Origin: a virus
Strand: one strand, 5' to 3'
IMG/VR virus record: IMGVR_UViG_3300043429_000482
Coordinates: 1 to 28,006 of that record
DNA: 28,006 nt
Position 1 is the first letter of the stretch; every line of letters begins with the position of its first letter. Positions 6,872-13,620 of this stretch are shown here, in pieces. Below the pieces are notes generated by a model. It saw nothing but the letters and a program-made list of their open reading frames with translations, ran no database searches and had not been told where the DNA came from. The translations under genes were made by a program, and so were the position numbers.

Positions 6872-8221
6872 ATGGCGTCGAACCTCAAGCGTCTTCAGGA
6901 GCGTGCTGCGGCTGTCGCGGCTCGCATGACCGAACTCTCCGGCATCGAGGATCGGTCTGCGGAGCAGACCAAGGAACTCATCTCCCTCGGCGTGCAGGCC
7001 GACGAGCTGAAGACGAGCCTCGACTTCGAGGAGCGGATCGCGGCCAAGGAGGCCGAGCTGCGTGCTGTGGTCGAGAAGGCCGCCCCGGCTCCCGCCCCGG
7101 TCGCCGAGGTCGCCAAGGTCGAGGAGAAGAAGGTCGAGATCCGCTCGATCCAGCCCCATCACACCAGCCTGCGGGCGTTCAACGATGGCCCCGAGGCCGT
7201 CGAGAGCGCGTACCGCTGCGGCCGGTGGCTTCGGGCGCACATCTTCAAGAACGCCGACGACCTCCGGTGGTGCAAGGATCACGGCGTCGAGAATCGGGCG
7301 CTGGGCGAGAGCAGCAACGCTGCTGGCGGCGCTCTGGTTCCCGAGGAGTTCGCGGCCCGAGTGATCCGGCTCGTGGAGAACTACGGCACCTTCGCGGCGA
7401 GCAATGTCGAGAAGGTGACGATGACCCGCGACACGATGATCATCCCGAAGCGTGTCACCGGCACGACCGCCTACTTCGTCGGTGAAGGCACCGCGGTGAG
7501 CGAGAGCGAGCCGACCTACGCGAACGTCCAGCTCATCGCGAAAAAGCTGGCCTGCGGCACGAGGCTCAGTTCGGAGGTGGTGGAGGATGCTCTCGTGAGC
7601 ATCGCCGACGCAGTCGCCGTCGAGTTCAGCACTTCGCTGGCCCTCAAGCAGGACATGTGCGGCTGGCTCGGTGACGGCACGTCGACCTACGGCGGCATCT
7701 ACGGCGTGGTGCCGAAGGTCAACGATGGCACTCACGCTGCCAGCGTTCTGACTGCTGCCTCCGGCGGCACGGGCTTCGAGTCCCTGACCGTCACCGACTT
7801 CGTGAAGGCGATCGGCAAGATGCCGCTCTACGCCCGCCAGGGTGCTGCGTGGTACATCTCGCCGGCCGGCTTCGCCGCGTCGATGGCCCGCCTCCGCTAC
7901 GCGGCCGGCGGTAACACCGTCGAGCAGGTCGGTGGCGGTGTGACCGAGCAGTTCATGGGCTACCCCGTGAACCTCGTCCACGTCATGGACGGCACGCTCG
8001 GCGCCGACCCCGGCAAGGTCAAGGTGCTCTTCGCGAACCTCGGCCTGTCGAGCATCTACGCCCGGCGTCGGGACTTCAGCGTGCGGATGTACGACCAAGT
8101 GTACGCCACGACCGACCAGCTCCTGCTCCAGGGGACGATGCGGTTCGACGTGGTTCACCACTCGCTGGGTGACAACACGACCGCTGGTCCGGTGGTCGCC
8201 CTCAAGACCGCGGCGTCGTGA
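6872..8221 (+). CDS. HK97-fold major capsid protein with N-terminal delta domain
   Basis: 449 residues. It builds the icosahedral shell. Residues 1-90 form a charged coiled coil (LKRLQERAAAVAARMTEL...) ending in an Ala/Pro-rich linker, like the HK97 delta domain that acts as scaffold and is removed by the protease. The shell domain follows: SSNAAGGALVPEEFAARVI (about 146-164), TTAYFVGEGTAVSESEPTY, GDGTSTYGGIYG, WYISPAGFAASMARL, MGYPVNLVHVM and YDQVYATTDQLLLQGTMRFD. Cleavage probably falls between about residues 90 and 143. ATG 6872 was chosen for AGGAG 11 bases upstream and because the earlier in-frame part (from 6782) is unlike the family and lies in the structured leader. It is the target of the upstream protease. 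Confidence 0.93.
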   Translation: MASNLKRLQERAAAVAARMTELSGIEDRSAEQTKELISLGVQADELKTSLDFEERIAAKEAELRAVVEKAAPAPAPVAEVAKVEEKKVEIRSIQPHHTSLRAFNDGPEAVESAYRCGRWLRAHIFKNADDLRWCKDHGVENRALGESSNAAGGALVPEEFAARVIRLVENYGTFAASNVEKVTMTRDTMIIPKRVTGTTAYFVGEGTAVSESEPTYANVQLIAKKLACGTRLSSEVVEDALVSIADAVAVEFSTSLALKQDMCGWLGDGTSTYGGIYGVVPKVNDGTHAASVLTAASGGTGFESLTVTDFVKAIGKMPLYARQGAAWYISPAGFAASMARLRYAAGGNTVEQVGGGVTEQFMGYPVNLVHVMDGTLGADPGKVKVLFANLGLSSIYARRRDFSVRMYDQVYATTDQLLLQGTMRFDVVHHSLGDNTTAGPVVALKTAAS

Positions 8222-8262
8222 TCTAGAGCCACAACGAGCACACAGAAAGGAACCCCTGACCC

Positions 8263-8688
8263 ATGATCCATTCCCAGAATGACAAGGTCGTCGCTGCTGT
8301 CCCCGCCTCGGTGGGCACCAGCGCCGTGACCCTGACGGTCGACACCCTCGGCTACGATCACGCGAGCGTGACCGTGCTGCGGGCGGCCAACGCCTCCACG
8401 GCGTTTGCCAGCGTCCTCAAGGTCGAGCACTCGGACGACAACTCGTCCTACTCGGATGTCGCCGGCCTGGTCGGCGGCACCGACTTCACCATCCCGACGG
8501 TCTCCGACACCTCGTCGGTCGCCGTGGTGAAGCTCGACGTGGACACCAAGGCGAAGAAGCGCTACCTGAAGGTCACGGCGACCCCCGCGGTCAGCGTGAA
8601 CACGGTGGTGACGGCGCGCTTGTCCCGCGGCGAGGTCGCTCCGGTCACGGCGGCGGAAGCCGGCTGCATCGGCGTGGTCAAGGGCTGA
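8263..8688 (+). CDS. Probable capsid decoration / head-stabilising protein
   Basis: 141 residues, all beta-type sequence: VTLTVDTLGYDHASVTVLRA, a central VLKVEHSDDNSSYSDVAGL, DFTIPT, and a closing KKRYLKVTATPAV...VVTARLSRGE. It resembles small proteins that follow the major capsid gene in many siphoviruses and are predicted to coat the shell, though I cannot name the family exactly. Ribosome site AAAGGA (8246-8251) lies 11 bases before the ATG. Its place 41 bases after the capsid gene, with its own ribosome site, suits a protein needed in high copy. A minor head protein is the alternative. Confidence 0.6.
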   Translation: MIHSQNDKVVAAVPASVGTSAVTLTVDTLGYDHASVTVLRAANASTAFASVLKVEHSDDNSSYSDVAGLVGGTDFTIPTVSDTSSVAVVKLDVDTKAKKRYLKVTATPAVSVNTVVTARLSRGEVAPVTAAEAGCIGVVKG

Positions 8689-8741
8689 TCCCGAACTGCG
8701 GGACGGCCATGACGGCCGACAAAGGCGCAAGGATGCGCGCC

Positions 8742-8759
8742 CGCTCCAATTAAGGAGCG
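8742..8759 (+). promoter_or_regulatory. Hairpin enclosing the glycosyltransferase ribosome-binding site
   Basis: CGCTCC (8742-8747) and GGAGCG (8754-8759) are exact reverse complements around the loop AATTAA. The right arm contains the GGAG of the AAGGAG site (8752-8757) serving the GTG start at 8764, so folding would hide the ribosome site and lower translation of the glycosyltransferase relative to the capsid genes upstream. Confidence 0.6.
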
Positions 8760-8763
8760 AATC

Positions 8764-9492
8764 GTGCTACTGCGTATCGGTAACGTCGAAGCTGAAATCC
8801 GGGTCGCGGCGGTGATGAGCACCCCGCGCCTGGGTTTCACCGACAACTTCTTCTGCGTCTCGTCGGCCCTGGCCCCTCACGGCATCAGTCCCATCAAGGT
8901 GACGGGTGCCTTCTGGGGCCAGTGCCTTCAGCGAGCGATGGAACAGGTCGTCGACTCGAGCGACGTGATCCTGACCATCGACTACGACACGGTCTTCAGC
9001 TCGAAGACGGTCGAGGCGCTCCTGGCCCTGCTTATGCACTCAGGCTACGACGCCATCGCGCCGCTCCAGACCAAGCGGGAGTCGAACGCTGTGATGTTCG
9101 CCCTGGCCGGCGTGACGCCCGACGAGAAGACGACGGTCGACGGCGACTTCTTCTCCAAGGTCGTCCAGCCTGTGGAGACGGCCCACTTCGGCCTGACGTT
9201 CCTGCGAACGTCGGCCCTCAAGAAAATGAAGAAGCCCTGGTTCGTCGCGAGGGCGAACGACGAGGGGACATGGACGGGGGGGCATACCGACGAGGACATC
9301 GGCTTCTGGAAGGGCTGGGCCGCCGTCGGGAACACGCTGGGGATCGCCACGCACATCAGCGTCGGCCACGCCGAACTGATGGTGACATGGCCCTCCCGCA
9401 AGGCGGCGGATGGCCGCGTGCAGCAGCACACGACCGAGTACTGGACGAACGGGCAGAAGGCTCCCGAGGACGCCTGGGGGCAAGTGTCGTGA
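8764..9492 (+). CDS. GT-A fold glycosyltransferase (GT2-like)
   Basis: 242 residues. It would transfer a sugar from a nucleotide sugar to an acceptor, here perhaps a virion protein. Seen: an N-terminal beta-alpha region, VILTIDYDTVFSSKTVEALL with the DxD metal/nucleotide motif D73-Y-D75, APLQTKRES, HFGLTFLRTSALKKM, then GGHTDEDIGFWKGW and ISVGHAELMVTWP, matching the late acidic (ED) and His motifs of such enzymes. The GTG start is preceded by AAGGAG with 6 bases spacing, within a hairpin. It sits between decoration and connector genes and overlaps the next start by 4 bases (GTGA). Virion glycosylation is the likely role given position, but the acceptor cannot be told from sequence. Confidence 0.78.
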   Translation: MLLRIGNVEAEIRVAAVMSTPRLGFTDNFFCVSSALAPHGISPIKVTGAFWGQCLQRAMEQVVDSSDVILTIDYDTVFSSKTVEALLALLMHSGYDAIAPLQTKRESNAVMFALAGVTPDEKTTVDGDFFSKVVQPVETAHFGLTFLRTSALKKMKKPWFVARANDEGTWTGGHTDEDIGFWKGWAAVGNTLGIATHISVGHAELMVTWPSRKAADGRVQQHTTEYWTNGQKAPEDAWGQVS

Positions 9493-9680
9493 AGATCCGC
9501 GTGCTCCAACACTTCGACTGCTACGAGAAGGGCCAGGTATTCGACGACTGGCCGGCTGGCATGTGCGATCTGCTCATCCGCCGCGGCCTCGTCGAAGAGG
9601 TCGAGACGGCGGCGATGCCAGAACCACAGGTCGAGCGTGCGGACGTGACATCGAGGAACACACCGAAAAGGAAGCGGTAA
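9489..9680 (+). CDS. Small phage protein between head and connector genes
   Basis: 63 residues starting at GTG with a GTGA overlap on the glycosyltransferase stop. The sequence KIRVLQHFDCYEKGQVFDDW, then PAGMCDLLIRRGLVEEVET, resembles a recurrent tiny phage protein found near connector genes, with a compact beta-type N-terminus and a basic, disordered C-terminus ending PKRKR. The codons and family-like spacing make it real despite its size. Function unknown; a minor head or neck component is possible. Confidence 0.7.
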   Translation: MKIRVLQHFDCYEKGQVFDDWPAGMCDLLIRRGLVEEVETAAMPEPQVERADVTSRNTPKRKR

Positions 9681-10331
9681 ATGGACACGATTGTCTTCGG
9701 TACTCCGCAGAAGCCGACATCGACGATCACGCCGTATCGCAGTTTGGTCCGCGTAACGCAGCCAACTGTGGAGCCTGTGTCGCTGTCGATGGCGAAGTCG
9801 CAGTGCCGCGTGGACAGCGACTACGACAACGAATACATCATGTCCCTCATCGCGTCCGCGCGTCAGTTCGTCGAGGACACGCTGGACATCACGCTCTGCA
9901 CGAGCGTCTGGGAGGCCCGCTACGACCTGTTTCCCGTCTGGGCGATTGTCCTGCCGCGCACGCCGATGCAGGCGAAGAACGTCACCGTGACCTACCGCAG
10001 CGGTGATGGCACCTACGGCACGCTCACGAGCGATGCCGGCGACTTCCAGATGGACGCGAAGACCGTGCCGGGCCGGATCTACCCGCAGTGGGCACGCGCG
10101 TGGCCCCCGACCCGCGGCGACGAGAACTCCGTCGTCGTCCGCTATTCGGCAGGCTACGGCGATGACGGCGCGAGTGTCCCGCCGAGCATCCGCCACCTGA
10201 TGATGATCCTCGTGGCCCACTGGTACGAATCAAGGGAGCCTGTGACCTACGGCCAGGGCGTATCGGCGATGGACATCCCGTACACGGTGCAGACGCTCCT
10301 GGCGTCGAATGACTGGGGGGTGTACAGATGA
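9681..10331 (+). CDS. Head-tail connector (gp6-like / phiE125 gp8 family)
   Basis: 216 residues. These adaptor proteins form a ring under the portal. Family features: SLSMAKSQCRVDSDYDNEYI (the 'hLrvd...dD..i' start), IASARQFVEDTLDITLCTSVWE, a central strand region with DLFPVWAIVLPRTPM and VTYRSGDGTYGTL, VVVRYSAGYGDDGASVPPSI, and IRHLMMILVAHWYESREP. Ribosome site AAGGAAG lies before the ATG, which follows directly on the previous stop. The next gene overlaps by 4 bases. The assignment is by pattern and position and is well supported by both. Confidence 0.85.
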   Translation: MDTIVFGTPQKPTSTITPYRSLVRVTQPTVEPVSLSMAKSQCRVDSDYDNEYIMSLIASARQFVEDTLDITLCTSVWEARYDLFPVWAIVLPRTPMQAKNVTVTYRSGDGTYGTLTSDAGDFQMDAKTVPGRIYPQWARAWPPTRGDENSVVVRYSAGYGDDGASVPPSIRHLMMILVAHWYESREPVTYGQGVSAMDIPYTVQTLLASNDWGVYR

Positions 10332-10663
10332 GTATCGAGGCCCGAGTTCACGCGGAGATCGTGTACCACGACAAGGGCACGGCCACGTTCACGGTGGGTG
10401 CCGTCACCGACCATGTGTACGGGACGCCGACGCGGGCCGGCATCCTCACGGCTGTCGCGACGACGGTCGCCGCCTCGATCCCCGTGCCGGGCGGGGTCGC
10501 GACGATTGGCGTGAAAAACACGGGTTCCAAGCCGATTCTCATCAATGACGCGGTCGCCGTGTCGCCGACTCGCCTGGCGATCCTTCCTGTGACCGCCACC
10601 GTCAGCATCAGCACGTCGTCTGGGGCCTCCAGCTACACGGCCGTGTGGATTGGTGATCTGTGA
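10328..10663 (+). CDS. Unidentified beta-rich structural protein in the connector block
   Basis: 111 residues with ATGA overlap on the connector and GTGA overlap into the head-tail adaptor. Nearly all predicted beta: AEIVYHDKGTATFTVG, VPGGVATIGVKNTGSKPILI, LPVTATVSISTSSGASSYTA. No Cys, no membrane segment. I do not recognise the family. Its setting inside the connector cluster and its coupled starts suggest a virion or neck component; a small decoration-type protein is possible. Confidence 0.7.
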   Translation: MSIEARVHAEIVYHDKGTATFTVGAVTDHVYGTPTRAGILTAVATTVAASIPVPGGVATIGVKNTGSKPILINDAVAVSPTRLAILPVTATVSISTSSGASSYTAVWIGDL

Positions 10664-10992
10664 ATGCAGGCAAGTTCCGCGAGCGAGTGACGATCCAGTC
10701 GCCGAGGGAGGTTCGCAGCCCCTCCGGCGAAACCGTCCTCGAGTGGGACGACCTTGCGACGGTGTACGCGAATGTCCTGTTTTACTCGGGTCGCGACGTT
10801 TTGCAGGCCATGCAAGTGAACATGATCATCAGCCACAAGGTGACTATCCGGCGTCTGGATGGCGTGACGCCTGAATGCCGCATCCTGTGGCGAGGCTCGA
10901 TCCTTGAGATCGCGGCGATCATGGAGCGCCCCGCCGCGTTCGGGAAGTTCGACCGCTCGCACCTTGAGATTATGACGAGGCAGAAGCAGTGA
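10660..10992 (+). CDS. Head-tail adaptor / head closure protein (Phage_H_T_join-like)
   Basis: 110 residues, the usual size for the SPP1 gp16-like family that closes the head below the connector ring. Features: NAGKFRERVTIQSPREVRSP at the start, the GETVLEWDDLATVYANV segment that resembles the family 'G....W..v.tvwA.v', HKVTIRRLDGVTPECRILW, and a final GSILEIAAIMERP. GTG at 10660 overlaps the preceding TGA; the nearby ATG at 10664 is out of frame. The next gene also starts by GTGA overlap. Confidence 0.83.
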   Translation: MNAGKFRERVTIQSPREVRSPSGETVLEWDDLATVYANVLFYSGRDVLQAMQVNMIISHKVTIRRLDGVTPECRILWRGSILEIAAIMERPAAFGKFDRSHLEIMTRQKQ

Positions 10993-11750
10993 GTATCACG
11001 CAGAGCAACCCGATTCCGCGGATGGTCGGCGGGCGAACGTCGAAAGAGTCGGCGAACGCCTTCGTGCGTGTGTCACTGGAGGGCCTGGAGGATGTGTTCG
11101 AGCGGATGCGGCAGCTAGGCGTCGCCATCTCCGTCAGGCAGAAGCAGGAGGCTGTCAGGCGGGCCTCCCGGCCGATTCTCGAGGGGTACAAGGAACTGGC
11201 ACGCCGGCACGAGGCGACAGGCAACCTCGCCAGGAGCACAAAGACGATCGTCCGCGACTACCGCAATGGCGACGTGGCCGTGGCCGTCACCGGCCCAGAG
11301 CAGACCGGCCCCGTGGGGGCGACGGCGAAGCGGGCGAGTGGGAATCATAGCTGGCTCGTCGAGTTCGGGTCTGGACCCAGAAAGCCGGGGAGCCAGAACC
11401 GCCGCGCCTACATCAACGTCCACCAGTCCATCAACCGCAAGATGCACAGGCACTCGTCGGCGAACGACGAGCAGTTCAGCCGCATGGGGCGCGGCTACTA
11501 CTTCCTCATGGGCAGCATCAACGAGCCGACCCGCCAGAGCGGCGGCAGGGCCGGCTATTCCCGCGACTTCATGCTGGGAACCACCGGCCGGAGCGGCCGC
11601 CAGCACCCGATCACGCTGGGGCCGAATGACACCATAGCGCCCATGCCTGGCCTGCACCTCATGCAGAAGACGATCGACCGCAAGGGGGCGCAGGTGCGGG
11701 CGATCCTCGAGGCCGAGCTGATTTCCCTGATCAATCAGGCGTCCCGCTGA
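10989..11750 (+). CDS. HK97 gp10-like tail-completion protein with internal insertion
   Basis: 253 residues versus about 130-150 for the family. The family frame is visible: VSLEGLEDVFERMRQLG, a helix ending VRRASRPILEGYKELARR, GNLARSTKTIV, a beta region VAVAVTGPEQTG, SWLVEFGSG (the EFGT motif, about 120-128) and, at the end, APMPGLHLMQKTIDRKG plus a last helix. Between the EFGSG motif and that end lie about 90 extra residues rich in Gly, Arg, Ser and His (HRHSSANDEQF, GRGYYFLMGS), likely a loop or added domain. Start GTG overlaps the previous stop by 4 bases; the stop overlaps the next ATG by one base. Confidence 0.8.
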   Translation: MSITQSNPIPRMVGGRTSKESANAFVRVSLEGLEDVFERMRQLGVAISVRQKQEAVRRASRPILEGYKELARRHEATGNLARSTKTIVRDYRNGDVAVAVTGPEQTGPVGATAKRASGNHSWLVEFGSGPRKPGSQNRRAYINVHQSINRKMHRHSSANDEQFSRMGRGYYFLMGSINEPTRQSGGRAGYSRDFMLGTTGRSGRQHPITLGPNDTIAPMPGLHLMQKTIDRKGAQVRAILEAELISLINQASR

Positions 11751-12166
11751 TGCTCATCCTTCCTGAACGGCACATTTACCTGTGGCTGATCACCCGCCCC
11801 GAGGTCGCGAGGCTGGTGGGGTTCAACGTCTACCCGATCGCGGTGCCGAAGACGGGCGCCCAGATGCCGTTCGTGGTCTACCGCCGCAGCGGACTGCAAC
11901 GTGACACCCAGATCGCCGGCCTGGAAATCAAGCCGATCGTGTCGATGCAAGTGTCGATCTGGGGGACGACCTACGACTCCGTCCGCGAGGTCGCCCACGA
12001 GGTCTGGACGGCCCTGGATGGGCACAGCGGCACCCTGGCAAATGCTACAATACAAGAGTTGCGGCTCGTTTCTGAGGTCGACGATTTCCTTGACCCAGTT
12101 CAGACCAGTACGCAATTGCCGCCGGCCTACGAGGTTCGACAGCTTTATCAACTCAGGTGGGGCTAA
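11750..12166 (+). CDS. Tail terminator / tail-completion protein (DUF3168-like)
   Basis: 138 residues, typical of the gp17-like/DUF3168 group that caps the tail tube and joins it to the head. The N-terminal helix IYLWLITRPEVARLVG is followed by VYPIAVPKTGAQMPFVVYRR (the family 'vyp...p......P.vvy'), VSMQVSIWGTTYDSVREVAH (strand plus helix) and a closing strand VRQLYQLRWG. TGATG coupling with the previous gene. The position immediately before tail-tube candidates agrees. Confidence 0.8.
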   Translation: MLILPERHIYLWLITRPEVARLVGFNVYPIAVPKTGAQMPFVVYRRSGLQRDTQIAGLEIKPIVSMQVSIWGTTYDSVREVAHEVWTALDGHSGTLANATIQELRLVSEVDDFLDPVQTSTQLPPAYEVRQLYQLRWG

Positions 12167-12203
12167 CCCTACCGCGTAACACAGCGCAAGGAGGCGCAGC
12201 AAA

Positions 12204-12533
12204 ATGGCAGGAGTCGCAGCTCAGGGCGTCACGTTCACCTACGCTGGACAGTCCGTCCTGATCACCAGCTTCAATGTTCAGGATCAGATCGACAACGCGG
12301 ACGGCACGCACCTGGGCATTGCCCCCGGCGGTCGGCGGGAGTACGTCCCCACGTTCGTGCAGCGTGAGATTTCGTGCGACTACATCTCCACGACGGTCAT
12401 CTCGGCGCAGTCCGGTGCGATCAGCATCGCAGGGCCGGTGTCTTTCACCGGCAACGGCACGCTCACCCAGTCGACCGTCGGCGGTCAGGTGGGCGACCTT
12501 ATCAAGGGCAGTGCCACCTGGCGGGTCGCCTAA
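12204..12533 (+). CDS. Probable major tail (tube) protein, copy 1
   Basis: 109 residues, with the best ribosome site of the tail region (AAGGAGG, 12188-12194, 9 bases before ATG), as expected for a high-copy protein. Beta-rich: AAQGVTFTYAGQSVLITSF, EISCDYISTT, GAISIAGPVSFTGNGT, and an end VGDLIKGSATWRV. It shares its start (GVTFTYxG) and end with the next gene, so the two are paralogues. The position between tail terminator and tail chaperone is that of tail-tube genes; the small size and absence of a clear family match keep this a prediction. Confidence 0.65.
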   Translation: MAGVAAQGVTFTYAGQSVLITSFNVQDQIDNADGTHLGIAPGGRREYVPTFVQREISCDYISTTVISAQSGAISIAGPVSFTGNGTLTQSTVGGQVGDLIKGSATWRVA

Positions 12534-12550
12534 TCCCTGCGAGGTGAACG

Positions 12551-12904
12551 ATGCCAGCGATCACAGCGCATGGCGCCACGTTCACGTTCAACGGGTTCAG
12601 AGCAGACGTGACCGGGCTGTCTGTGCAGACTCCGACTGCCGAGATCGCGGACATGACCGGCGTTGGGAACAGCGCCGGACAGATGGTACTGGTGCCGACT
12701 GGCGACTGGTCTGGCGGGCAAGTGACCGTCGAGTGCCTGGGGGCATCAGACCCCCAGGCACTTGTGCGTTCAAGGGGCGTTGCAACCTTCTCGTCTCCGA
12801 AGCTGACGGTTACCCGCCGCGTCATCTGCGAGTCCGCATCGGTCGAGGCTCGCTCCGGCGAACTTGTTCGCTGCACGCTCAATCTAAGGATTACTGATTA
12901 CTGA
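12551..12904 (+). CDS. Probable tail-tube paralogue, copy 2
   Basis: 117 residues, ribosome site GAGG at 12541-12544. AHGATFTFNGFRADVTGLSV matches the start of the preceding protein, VTVECLGASDP parallels ISCDYISTT, and the end ARSGELVRCTLNLRITDY resembles tail-tube family ends. A tube made of two related subunits, or a tube protein plus a second tail-shaft or capping protein, would explain the pair. A perfect 12-bp hairpin lies in the middle of the gene (12732-12762). The stop sits inside a short ATTACTG tandem repeat. Confidence 0.65.
   Translation: MPAITAHGATFTFNGFRADVTGLSVQTPTAEIADMTGVGNSAGQMVLVPTGDWSGGQVTVECLGASDPQALVRSRGVATFSSPKLTVTRRVICESASVEARSGELVRCTLNLRITDY
12732..12762 (+). other. 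Perfect 12-bp hairpin inside the second tail-tube gene
   Basis: AGTGCCTGGGGG (12732-12743) and CCCCCAGGCACT (12751-12762) are exact reverse complements around the 7-base loop CATCAGA. It falls at about codons 61-71 of the gene, encoding CLGASDPQAL. No T-run follows. Such a long exact GC-rich stem in coding sequence is unlikely by chance and may slow ribosomes or mark an RNA processing site. Confidence 0.75.
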
Positions 12905-12960
12905 TTGCGCATAAGCCGGCAGGGACGCAGGCGACACAGCACACCGCAGAGGTTTTTCTG

Positions 12961-13332
12961 ATGGCACTTGACCGCAAGAGCATCCTGGCCGCCGACGACG
13001 TTCGCAAGGAGAAGGTGGCCGTCCCCGAGTGGGGCGGCGACGTGTATCTCCGCGTGCTCTCCGGCACCGACCGCGACCACTTCGAGGAGAGCTACGCCGA
13101 CCAGAAGATGAAGGCGTTCCGCATCCGCTTCCTGCTCCTGGCGCTGTGCGACGAGCGTGGTGAGCGGCTCTTCGCCGATGACGAGGGCGACATCCTCGGC
13201 AAGAAGTCCTCGGTCGTCATCAATCGCCTGTTCGAGGCCGGCTGGAAGCTCAACGCGCTCTCTCAGGAGGCAGTTGATGCTCTGGGGGAAGATTCGCCTG
13301 TCGCCCCGAACGACGGTTCTACTTCCGCCTAG
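12961..13332 (+). CDS. Tail assembly chaperone, short form (G-like)
   Basis: 123 residues. In lambda-like phages the G protein and its frameshifted GT form hold the tape measure and recruit tail-tube subunits; neither is in the virion. Seen: AADDVRKEKVAVPEWGGDVYLRVLSGTDRDHFEE (start typical of siphovirus chaperones), a helical IRFLLLALCDERGERLFADD, NRLFEAGWKLNALSQEAVDALGED and, after the slip site, a short disordered tail (SPVAPNDGSTSA) like other G ends. GAGG at about 12949-12952 is the probable ribosome site. Confidence 0.83.
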   Translation: MALDRKSILAADDVRKEKVAVPEWGGDVYLRVLSGTDRDHFEESYADQKMKAFRIRFLLLALCDERGERLFADDEGDILGKKSSVVINRLFEAGWKLNALSQEAVDALGEDSPVAPNDGSTSA

Positions 13333-13616
13333 CCGCCACGCTCGGGATGAGCGTCAAGCGGCTCCTTCAGGAGGTCGACAGCGCGGAACTCGCCGAATGG
13401 TACGCCTACGATCAGCGGTGGCCGCTGTCTGACCCGTGGTGGCAGACCGCGCGGATCTGCCGAACCATCATGGCGGCCTCGGGGAATTACAAGAAGTACG
13501 ACATCCCCGAGGAGTCGGCGTTCATCCCGAGCGTCGTCAAGCCGGAGCAGACCCAGAATCAGATCCTTACGGAGTTGATGAAGCTGAACCAGAAACCCGG
13601 TTTGGATCAAGGATGA
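12961..13616 (+). CDS. Tail assembly chaperone, long GT form by -1 frameshift
   Basis: Reading to GAA at 13288-13290 and then slipping back one base gives about 218 residues. The new frame is open from 13278, and from 13290 it reads RFACRPERRFYFRLAATLG before its first ATG at 13347. The RRFYFRLA.TLG, SAELAEWYAYDQRWPL and ARICRTIMAASG pieces match the T half of siphovirus chaperones. Because the conserved part begins before any ATG in that frame, frameshifting, not a separate start, explains it best. The long form should tether the tape measure during tail assembly and is encoded immediately upstream of it (4 bases). Confidence 0.8.
13265..13290 (+). promoter_or_regulatory. Probable -1 programmed frameshift signal
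   Basis: The slip site GGGGGAA (13284-13290) is read ctG GGG GAA in the G frame; after -1 slippage glycyl-tRNA pairs again with GGG, while GAA would shift to GGA. AGGAGG at 13265-13270, 13 bases upstream, resembles the internal ribosome-site element that stimulates -1 frameshifting in dnaX. The heptamer is not the ideal lambda GGGAAAG type. Confidence 0.65.
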
Positions 13617-13620
13617 TTGC

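Noticed and set aside
6742-7485. 247-codon plus-strand frame overlapping the capsid gene start
   Set aside because: Arg/Gly-rich out-of-frame translation of capsid coding sequence.
6815-8161. 448-codon open frame on the minus strand
   Set aside because: Antisense shadow of the major capsid gene.
9045-10220. 391-codon open frame on the minus strand
   Set aside because: Spans parts of three well-supported sense genes; no motifs.
12732-12762. Transcription terminator in the tail-tube gene
   Set aside because: It lies mid-gene and has no T-run; kept as an unexplained hairpin instead.
13347-13616. Independent gene starting at ATG 13347
   Set aside because: Conserved chaperone sequence begins upstream of that ATG in the same frame, so it is better read as the frameshifted half of the GT protein.
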